A stretch of 64,000 nt of DNA, taken from Mesostigma viride (taxonomy: Eukaryota > Streptophyta > Mesostigmatophyceae > Mesostigmatales > Mesostigmataceae). The stretch is from assembly GCA_009746045.1 (NCBI GenBank), contig RPFO01000117.1, forward strand, positions 89,939 to 153,938, in the 5' to 3' direction. Position numbers and translations under genes: made by a program. Positions 44,886 to 53,400 of the stretch are shown piece after piece. The first letter of the stretch is position 1. Every line of letters begins with the position of its first letter. The notes under the pieces are model-generated. The model made no database searches. It saw only the letters and a program-made list of their open reading frames with translations, and had not been told where the DNA came from.

Positions 44886-44942
44886 CCAACGGCCGTTGAC
44901 CCTGCTGAATGCGTGCGTTTGCGGGTGGTGTAAAAAATATCG
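44886..44942 (+). promoter_or_regulatory. Palindrome upstream of 44943
   Basis: CCAACGGCCGTTGA ending 43 nt before the ATG. Beyond the palindrome the sequence differs from the other three upstream elements. Confidence 0.4.
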
Positions 44943-45524
44943 ATGTGCACAGATGGACCCATTCGATGCGAACATCCGGATTGTCAATGGGAAGGAATGC
45001 CGACGGACAGCGAGTGGTTCTGTCCCAAGCATTCTGACGTATGGGGGGCGTTGTTTGCCGAAATCGAGAGCGGGCTGATGACGATTGACCGTCACATCGT
45101 GACGAAAAAGTGGAAGCCTTGGCCCAACAACATGGTTTTGGTCTTGTACTATGTTGACAAGAAGCCTCGATTCATGCTGCGTGATGCAGAGTGGGTGATA
45201 GAGGAGGTGGGACAGATGCGACCTGGAGAGGGGATAGGCGGAGAGGACAAGCCGCCAAGGCATGTGTGGGCTTACATGGGAGACCATCCCGACTGTCCAA
45301 CGGCCAAAGTGTGGCATGATATGGGAAGGGACATGGCCACGGAGTCCGCGTATGAGTGCGCGCGACTCGTGACAGCGCTCTTGAAGGGGGAGGTGAAAGA
45401 CCTGATGCGCAAGGGGGGGTTGGTAGAGCAGATTAGACAGCAGATTAGACGTGTGTGTGATTTTGATGAGGAGATTGATGAGAAGCCGGCAAAGAGGGGC
45501 AGGATGGACAGAATTGCTCAGTAA
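44943..45524 (+). CDS. Cys/His-motif protein, unknown function
   Basis: A 193-residue protein from ATG 44943 (MCTDGPIRCEHPDC). One module C9-x4-C14-x12-C27-x2-H30, like those in 43560 and 45754. The middle part is Trp-rich (KKWKPWPNNM, AEWVIEE). The C terminus is basic (EKPAKRGRMDR), possibly nuclear. An ATG ten bases downstream opens a different short frame and is rejected. No known domain. Confidence 0.6.
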   Translation: MCTDGPIRCEHPDCQWEGMPTDSEWFCPKHSDVWGALFAEIESGLMTIDRHIVTKKWKPWPNNMVLVLYYVDKKPRFMLRDAEWVIEEVGQMRPGEGIGGEDKPPRHVWAYMGDHPDCPTAKVWHDMGRDMATESAYECARLVTALLKGEVKDLMRKGGLVEQIRQQIRRVCDFDEEIDEKPAKRGRMDRIAQ

Positions 45525-45753
45525 GAAAGAGAGGAGAAAATATGATTTGATTAATCTGATGCGTGTAATTGAAACTAATTTATTTTGTCTCATAAAACTT
45601 CTTTGAACGGACCTTCTTTGAACCAACAATTATTGCACGTACAACAAGACTAGATTGAGAATTGTGTGAGAAAGACGCCAGAGGGGGTTCTGACGGTCCT
45701 CATTGCCCCTGTTATACAATGGCTGCTGTATGGGACTCATGGCAATTGCGCAG

Positions 45754-46542
45754 ATGGCAACGAAATGCAAAATCTGTACGGAGCCCGTAAGGGTCGAGGG
45801 ACTGTGCGCGGAACATTACAAGTTCCTACAAGCGCACGACCTCGAGTACCAACATGCCAAGGATCCATACGGGGGGTGTGGATTTCTTAGATGTGATAGA
45901 CCACTGGAGGGATTGGATGTGTATTGCAAGACACATCTACCTTTTGCCGAGAAGTTGGAGGACGTGTGCGCTCGTGGGATCGCATACGTAGCAAGTTTGC
46001 AGATGTTGATGGGGAAGACCGGAATGACACGCTCGGTCCTCCACTTCACGGCAACGCACACTGGGGAACGGAAAGTTGAGCTGGTGCGCCTCGACAGGCA
46101 GGGACTCGAGATTTTTGCAGAGGGGGACAGCGCGTACGGGTTTGCTCATGGGCAAAACGTTACCATGGGGGATTCCTTGCAGGGTGTGGCGCGTGAATGC
46201 GCGTACACCTTGATGACGAATAGTGGATTTGTGGAAGCACAAAGACTGCACAAGGATATTTTGGAGGCTCTTCTTGCCGCAGAGCCGGTGGGACTGCCGA
46301 CGCTCCCGAGGCCTGAGGAGCGGGACCGTTTGATCAGGATGGTGGTGAAGGCGGATATAGATGCAGATGTGGAGGCCGCAAAGGCGAAGGCAGAGGAAGC
46401 GCGTCGTGCAAAGGAGGAATCGGATCAAGAACTGTTGGAGAAGATGCAGAGCTCCAACAAAATTTTGCATCGTTTGGGGATGGCGGACGTCGCTTATGCA
46501 TGCGAGTCCGGGAAGGGGAAGAAACAAAAGAGGAAAAGATAA
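45754..46542 (+). CDS. Cys/His-motif protein with coiled-coil tail
   Basis: A 262-residue protein. ATG 45754 (MATKCKIC) is preferred because it follows GCGCAG, as in the neighbours; in-frame ATGs lie slightly upstream. Modules: C5-x2-C8-x9-C18-x2-H21 and C42-x4-C47-x10-C58-x2-H61. Residues about 195-235 are Ala/Glu/Lys-rich (VEAAKAKAEEARRAKEE), a likely coiled coil. The C terminus is a basic cluster, GKGKKQKRKR, typical of nuclear import. Third member of the local Cys/His family. Confidence 0.65.
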   Translation: MATKCKICTEPVRVEGLCAEHYKFLQAHDLEYQHAKDPYGGCGFLRCDRPLEGLDVYCKTHLPFAEKLEDVCARGIAYVASLQMLMGKTGMTRSVLHFTATHTGERKVELVRLDRQGLEIFAEGDSAYGFAHGQNVTMGDSLQGVARECAYTLMTNSGFVEAQRLHKDILEALLAAEPVGLPTLPRPEERDRLIRMVVKADIDADVEAAKAKAEEARRAKEESDQELLEKMQSSNKILHRLGMADVAYACESGKGKKQKRKR

Positions 46543-46781
46543 TAATGGGAATGGTCGCCCACTGTTCTTGTCACAGAAATGCTTTTGTTAATGCTGGCGA
46601 ACTTGGGACGGTCTTCCGTATTTCAACATTTCCTTGCCTTTAAAATTGATTGATGGGTAAATAATAATACTGAGCAAGCCTTCCATTTTATGTGTCTGTG
46701 GTCATACAATTTCGTTATTGTTTCAACCCTTGCAACGAGGTTTTTCTTGTCCCATGCATGTAAGTCTCAACCTTGGTGTCA
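46543..46781. other. Intergenic, nothing recognised
   Basis: AT-rich sequence between the last Cys/His gene and the plastid-derived fragment. Confidence 0.5.
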
Positions 46782-47211
46782 TGGAACTGCTTGTCTTTGC
46801 ATATTACAACCCATTAATGCTCGGATTGCATCATCATGTTCCACCAAGGGAATAAATGAAGTAGCTATTGAAGCTTGCGTTGGAGAAATCCCCAAATAAT
46901 CGACTTCTTCTGCTTTACTACTAAATTCTGGTTTATATCGCACATGAACATAATTATTTTCAACACTAGAGTAACAAGAAAGTAATAAATATTCTGGGGC
47001 GAATTTAAATTGATCTTGTTGATGTGGAGGTATAAAAATAGGTATTTCACTTTTAATTACTTGATTTTTTTGTAATGTATAAAAAGGACAAGAAAACATA
47101 TTCATTTACTTTACTATGCGTAGCTAAAGATCCAATTAAACCGGTATTCGGCCCTTCTGGCGTTTGTATAGGACCATAATGACTAGGATGTATATCATGT
47201 AACGTGCGTGT
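46782..47211 (-). pseudogene. rpoB: Fragment of plastid-type RNA polymerase beta subunit
   Basis: The minus strand encodes [25 protein letters not shown], then after a frame change [17 protein letters not shown] and [19 protein letters not shown]. These are the conserved central region of plastid/cyanobacterial RNA polymerase beta. The usual RIC between HYG and PI is absent. A one-base shift near 47090 breaks the frame, and a stop follows VP. Only about 140 residues of a >1000-residue protein are present. It is AT-rich and lies between nuclear-type genes and repeats, so it is best read as plastid DNA inserted in the nucleus. Confidence 0.85.
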
Positions 47212-47369
47212 TTGCAAGTTGGCCGTTGACACTCTACGACGGAGCCAATTTTCGGAAGAACCTGCCTCATTTATGAATGCATCGACTGTGTGCATAAATT
47301 GTGATCATTGAATTGAACAAAAAAATTCTCTTATTGCCCCAATCATGGCTATTCTCTTAATGCCCTATC

Positions 47370-47760
47370 ATGGCTATTTGTTTGTGTATGTTTTGCCCAT
47401 GTTATTACATTAATGGCATGATGTTGTGGATTGCTCTATCTATGATGGTTGTTCGTTTGTGTATGCTTTGCCCATGTTGTTACAGTAATGGCATGATGTT
47501 GTGGATTGCTAGCTCAATCTATGATGGTTGTTCGTTTGTGTATGCTTTGCCCATGTTGTTACAGTAATGGCATAATGTTGTGGATTGCTAGCTCAATCTA
47601 TGATGGTTGTTCGTTTGTGTATGCTTTGCCCATGTTGTTACAGTAATGGCATGATTTTCTGGATTGTTAGCTCAATCTATGATGGTTGTTCGTTTGTGTA
47701 TGCTTTGCCCATGTTGTTACAGTAATGGCATGATTTTGTGGATTGCTCAACCTATGAGGG
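47370..47760 (+). repeat. 79-bp tandem repeat
   Basis: ATGATGGTTGTTCGTTTGTG starts at 47442, 47521, 47600 and 47679, an exact 79-bp period, with a degenerate earlier unit near 47370. It contains TGCTTTGCCCATG and GTTACAGTAATGG. Non-coding. Confidence 0.9.
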
Positions 47761-47796
47761 TTTGGTTGTTTGTGTATGTTTTGCGCGCAGATCACA

Positions 47797-48000
47797 ATGG
47801 ATTGCACCATCTGCCGCAGCAAGCGAAGCCCCCTTACTGGTTCCAAGATCTTATCCTGGATGCCAAGCAGGCTGGCGAAGGGTATCCCAGTACGTACTTT
47901 GAAACTTGATGCCGCAAAACAACTACAACTTCGTTTTAACCCTTTAGCCGTTTTGAGTGATATTTACATCGGACATTACATTTTTGTTGCTACGGGATGA
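47797..48000 (+). CDS. Possible small exon or peptide
   Basis: A 67-residue frame from ATG 47797 (MDCTICRSKRSP), preceded by GCGCAG. It has a CTIC pair. An overlapping frame (HHLPQQAKPPYWFQDLILDA) also looks natural, so the true frame is uncertain. Confidence 0.25.
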   Translation: MDCTICRSKRSPLTGSKILSWMPSRLAKGIPVRTLKLDAAKQLQLRFNPLAVLSDIYIGHYIFVATG

Positions 48001-48336
48001 GAATTGAGCTTTGTAATGCTAGCAGGTGTCACAAACCAAACTGTCCGCTATTTGTAGTGGGCATTTATTGTTAGAGCTTGCAGCTGGGTCCCTGCTCCTC
48101 CACATGCAACCTTGGTGTTCATGAGCCCTTTACTAGCTTCCTTTCTGTCAGGGGGTGCTATATATGGCACCCATAGGACATTGCAATATGACCAATGACA
48201 TGACCCCCAAGGTGGTGAATATATGTGTGTGCTTGTGTCCTATAATGGACCATAACTAACTATTAGGTTGGTTTGTGGACATTATCATGGAAAGTGACCA
48301 TTGCCCGGTTTTTATAGCGGGCAGTTGGACACGGTT
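48001..48336. other. Intergenic, nothing recognised
   Basis: No supported gene or repeat in this stretch. Confidence 0.5.
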
Positions 48337-48340
48337 TTAA

Positions 48341-50038
48341 CCCCTAAATGGTCTGGCTGCCGATTTTCCGCCTAAAACTGAGTTACAGCCGACACGTCGG
48401 CCCCTTCTCGGGGGACCAAATGCCGCGAAAACTATTGAGAATTAGGAAACGTTTAGCTGAGAAGATCGAAAGTTTATAATTTTCCTCACAGCATGGTACT
48501 AGGGTTTGCATACTTCTGACAAAGTTATAGAGGTGTTCTGGCCGGTCAAAGTACAAGGGGTCAGGGTACTTTTTCACGTACAACGTGCATTCCGGAAAAC
48601 GACGACCTGGCCATGGCGGCTTGCGCCCACGCATGGCATTTACGTTTTCGTTCGAATTTTCTGACCAAACTCAGGAAATTGATTTTATACGTCCTAAAGA
48701 TGATACAGGCCAATTTTTGGTTCGCGGGAATGCCATTTGATAGGTGTCGGCAGCGTTCTTGCTGGAAAAAACTGCGATCAGGCCGGACGATAGAAACGTT
48801 GACAGCAATACCTTTCCGGCGTATTTTAAAGGATATATTGGTTTCTTTGTACTTTTTATGATACATAGTAGTCGTAAACGTGCAAGGGTGGCCAGAAATC
48901 GCCGAATCCAGCGACCATGCTGCACAACTTTGGTGTGCCGAAATGCGCCATTTTGCGGCCACCGCCTGGGCCAAGGTAACGCCATCCATGCCTGGTAAAG
49001 CTTAATCATCGTTTTCCTATCGATGTTTGACGTTTATATATACGTTCTAGCTTGTGTAGCACATTCTTTTTGCATTATTCATGCTCTTTCTTGACCCTGG
49101 CCTGGCCCCTTTCTAAAACACCCTTCTTAGATGCTTCCCTCAGTCAGTTGACCTGCCACAGGGTGATGGTGATAAGTTTTAGAGGCTGTATGGGTTTGAA
49201 TACCTCCATATATGTTTGTTATACATTTCCCACACACATATTGCATGAGTGTGAGGCAGTTGGCTGGTCTCTGTGGCATCATCAAGCATGTAACCGGTGA
49301 GTAGAAGCTTCCCATTGTCAGCATGTGCCACCAGGTGTGCTGGCCATCACCTGGCAAGCTATAGCAGCTTAGGCCTAGTTTATCCTTGCTAGGGCAAGCT
49401 GAAATAGGCTTAACATCACTAGTTTGTTGGTGGCTGCCTCCTAGAATGCATGCCTTGCGTAGGGTATCCGTACCACGTTACCTACGTGCATGGACAAGGT
49501 GGCACCTGCACATAGGTGCCATGTAAGGGCAGTGTGATGATGCAGTTATGTTTCCCCATCATTGTGGAAGGGAAATGTATTGTGTGGCATGGTTGGGGGC
49601 CATATTAGTAGGTATTAGTAGGTAGTATGCCCACTCCTACCCCCTTGGTTGCTTTTTACCAACGGTACCCCTATGGGCTGTACTGGGTGTAACTGCTGGT
49701 ATACCCGCCCAAATGATGACCCCAATGGCTCAAACTGTTCAGCAACTAATTGTTTATCATCCCTGAAGTGGTAGGTGCCTAGCTCTAACAACATAATTCA
49801 AATGCACATTCTACCAAAAATGAAAACGCTCGTCTTGACCCCCCTGACTTTGACGGCAGTTATACATGGCCTACCCTGCATATATGTAAGGTTGTGATAT
49901 ACCAACCCGAAGGGCAACTCATGGACATGCTTGGCCCCCAAGGACAGCCATCGGATATGGGTGGGTTGGATGGCATCTGGTTTGCAAAATTGTGAAGTTA
50001 CAGCCGATGCATCGGCAGTATTTCTGCCCATTTAGGGG
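48341..50038. mobile_element. Non-autonomous TTAA-flanked inverted-repeat element
   Basis: The ends are CCCCTAAATGG (48341) and its exact reverse complement (ending 50038), each bordered by TTAA (48337-48340 and 50039-50042). Internally both ends carry CTGCCGAT and a near-palindrome: GCCGACACGTCGGC on the left, GCCGATGCATCGGC on the right. A TTAA target duplication and a CCC start are typical of piggyBac-type transposons. The 1698-bp interior has no convincing transposase, so it would depend on one elsewhere. Confidence 0.6.
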
Positions 50039-50137
50039 TTAAGGGTTGACCTATTAGCTTTGTCAGGTGTGTGTGCTGCACCGCACCGCTTGCTAACATA
50101 TTCGGCGGATTTCTTCTTTGTCGTCTGCGTGTCACAG

Positions 50138-50437
50138 CGTGCTTGTACGCACAACCACCCGCGTTCCCCTCCGCCGGCGCCCCCGCCGCCGGGCTCTCCG
50201 CCGCCACCGTTGTTGCCCCCTCCCGCCGCCGGCCCTTCCGCGCCGTCGGAAGCTGCAGCGGCAGCACAGCAAATGCCCCCTCCCCCCGCACCATCGTCGG
50301 GGCAAGAGGCGCGCGGCGCTCATGCAGCAAAGGCGGCGAAGGAGCGGAGGAAATCGGCGGCTTCTGGGTCATCGGGTTCCGATGCCGCGACGGCAGCAAC
50401 TGGAAAAGCAACCCACCACACACTGCCAGCTGTCCGG
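50138..50437 (+). CDS. Candidate first exon, Pro/Ala-rich, of a large unknown gene
   Basis: The frame reads RSPPPAPPPPGSPPPP, then APSEAAAAAQQMPPPP, then AAKAAKERRKSAASGSSG, ending LPAVR before a GTAGGT donor at 50438 in phase 0. The 5' border is uncertain: CAG at 50137 could be an acceptor, and the first in-frame ATG is 50273. Phase and frame fit the exon at 57660. The proline-rich, disordered N terminus is typical of nuclear or regulatory proteins but gives no function. Confidence 0.4.
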
Positions 50438-50475
50438 GTAGGTGTTACGCACAAGGATGTGATTTTCTTGCGCCA

Positions 50476-53400
50476 TCCTTGTCCTTGTCCTTGTCCTTGT
50501 CCTTGTCCTTGTCCTTGTCCTTGTCCTTGTCCTTGTCCTTGTCCTTGTCCTTGTCCTTGTCCTTGTCCTTGTCCTTGTCCTTGTCCTTGTCCTTGTCCTT
50601 GTCCTTGTCCTTGTCCTTGTCCTTGTCCTTGTCCTTGTCCTTGTCCTTGTCCTTGTCCTTGTCCTTGTCCTTGTCCTTGTCCTTGTCCTTGTCCTTGTCC
50701 TTGTCCTTGTCCTTGTCCTTGTCCTTGTCCTTGTCCTTGTCCTTGTCCTTGTCCTTGTCCTTGTCCTTGTCCTTGTCCTTGTCCTTGTCCTTGTCCTTGT
50801 CCTTGTCCTTGTCCTTGTCCTTGTCCTTGTCCTTGTCCTTGTCCTTGTCCTTGTCCTTGTCCTTGTCCTTGTCCTTGTCCTTGTCCTTGTCCTTGTCCTT
50901 GTCCTTGTCCTTGTCCTTGTCCTTGTCCTTGTCCTTGTCCTTGTCCTTGTCCTTGTCCTTGTCCTTGTCCTTGTCCTTGTCCTTGTCCTTGTCCTTGTCC
51001 TTGTCCTTGTCCTTGTCCTTGTCCTTGTCCTTGTCCTTGTCCTTGTCCTTGTCCTTGTCCTTGTCCTTGTCCTTGTCCTTGTCCTTGTCCTTGTCCTTGT
51101 CCTTGTCCTTGTCCTTGTCCTTGTCCTTGTCCTTGTCCTTGTCCTTGTCCTTGTGCCAGCACGTTGTCCTTGTCCTTGTCCTTGTCCTTGTCCTTGTCCT
51201 TGTCCTTGTCCTTGTCCTTGTCCTTGTCCTTGTCCTTGTCCTTGTCCTTGTCCTTGTCCTTGTCCTTGTCCTTGTCCTTGTCCTTGTCCTTGTCCTTGTC
51301 CTTGTCCTTGTCCTTGTCATTGTCATTGTCCTCGTCCTTGTCCTCGTCCTTGTCCTTGTCCTTGTCCTTGTCCTTGTCCTTGTCCTTGTCCTTGTCCTTG
51401 TCCTTGTCCTTGTCCTTGTCCTTGTGCCAGCACGTTGTCCTTGTCCTTGTCCTTGTCCTTGTCCTTGTCCTTGTCCTCGTCCTCGTCCTCGTCCTTGTCC
51501 TTGTCCTTGTCCTTGTCCTTGTCCTTGTCCTTGTCCTTGTCCTTGCCCTTGTCCTTGTCCTTGTCCTTGTCCTTGTCCTTGTCCTTGTCCTTGTCCTTGT
51601 CCTTGTCCTTGTCCTTGTCCTTGTCCTTGTCCTTGTCCTTGTGCCAGCACGTTGTCCTTGTCCTTGTCCTTGTCCTTGTCCTTGTCCTTGTCCTTGTCCT
51701 TGTCCTTGTCCTTGTCCTTGTCCTTGTCCTTGTCCTTGTCCTTGTCCTTGTCCTTGTCCTTGTCCTTGTCCTTGTCCTTGTCCTTGTCCTTGTCCTTGTC
51801 CTTGTCCTTGTCCTTGTCCTTGTCCTTGTCCTTGTCCTTGTCCTTGTCCTTGTCCTTGTCCTTGTCCTTGTCCTTGTCCTTGTCCTTGTCCTTGTCCTTG
51901 TCCTTGTCCTTGTCCTTGTCCTTGTCCTTGTCCTTGTCCTTGTCCTTGTCCTTGTCCTTGTCCTTGTCCTTGTCCTTGTCCTTGTCCTTGTCCTTGTCCT
52001 TGTCCTTGTCCTTGTCCTTGTCCTTGTCCTTGTCCTTGTCCTTGTCCTTGTCTTGTCTTGTCCTCGTCCTTGTCCTCGTCCTTGTCCTTGTCCTTGTCCT
52101 TGTCCTTGTCCTTGTCCTTGTCCTTGTCCTTGTCCTTGTCCTTGTCCTTGTCCTTGTCCTTGTCCTTGTGCCAGCACGTTGTCCTTGTCCTTGTCCTTGT
52201 CCTTGTCCTTGTCCTTGTCCTCGTCCTCGTCCTTGTCCTTGTCCTTGTCCTTGTCCTTGTCCTTGTCCTTGTCCTTGTCCTTGTCCTTGTCCTTGTCCTT
52301 GTCCTTGTCCTTGTCCTTGTCCTTGTCCTTGTCCTTGTCCTTGTCCTTGTCCTTGTCCTCGTCCTCGTCCTTGTCCTTGTCCTTGTCCTTGTCCTTGTCC
52401 TTGTCCTTGTCCTTGTCCTTGTCCTTGTCCTTGTCCTTGTCCTTGTCCTTGTCCTTGTCCTTGTCCTTGTCCTCGTCCCTCCTGTCCTTGTCCTTGTCCT
52501 TGTCCTTGTCCTCGTCCTCGTCCTGTCCTGTCCTCGGCCTTGTCGTTGGCCTTGTCCTTGTCCTTGTCCTTGTCCTTGTCCTTGTCCTTGTCCTTGTCCT
52601 TGTCCTTGTCCTTGTCCTTGTCCTTGTCCTTGTCCTTGTCCTTGTCCTTGTCCTTGTCCTTGTCCTTGTCCTTGTCCTTGTCCTTGTCCTTGTCCTTGTC
52701 CTTGTCCTTGTCCTTGTCCTCGTCCTTGTCCTCGTCCTTGTCCTTGTCCTTGTCCTTGTGCTTGTCCTCGTCGTCCTCGTCCTTGTCCTTGTCCTTGTCC
52801 TTGTCCTTGTCCTTGTCCTTGTCCTTGTCCTTGTCCTTGTCCTTGTCCTTGTCCTTGTCCTTGTGCCAGCACGTTGTCCTTGTCCTTGTCCTTGTCTTGT
52901 CCTTGTCCTTGTCCTTGTCCTTGTCCTTGTCCTTGTCCTTGTCCTTGTCCTTGTCCTTGTCCTTGTCCTTGTCCTTGTCCTTGTCCTGTCCTTGTCCTTG
53001 TCCTTGTCCTTGTCCTTGTCCTTGTCCTTGTCCTTGTCCTTGTCCTTGTCCTTGTCCTTGTCCTTGTCCTTGTCCTTGTCCTTGTCCTTGTCCTTGTCCT
53101 TGTCCTTGTCCTTGTCCTTGTCCTTGTCCTTGTCCTTGTCCTTGTCCTTGTCCTTGTCCTTGTCCTTGTCCTTGTCCTTGTCCTTGTCCTTGTCCTTGTC
53201 CTTGTCCTTGTCCTTGTCCTTGTCCTTGTCCTTGTCCTTGTCCTTGTCCTTGTCCTTGTCCTTGTCCTTGTCCTTGTCCTTGTCCTTGTCCTTGTCCTTG
53301 TCCTTGTGCCAGCCTTGTCCTTGTCCTTGTCCTTGTCCTTGTCCTTGTCCTTGTCCTTGTCCTTGTCCTTGTCCTTGTCCTTGTCCTTGTCCTTGTCCTT

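Noticed and set aside
48383-49009. Minus- and plus-strand frames of 80-140 codons inside the TTAA element
   Set aside because: Overlapping on both strands, without recognisable transposase motifs.
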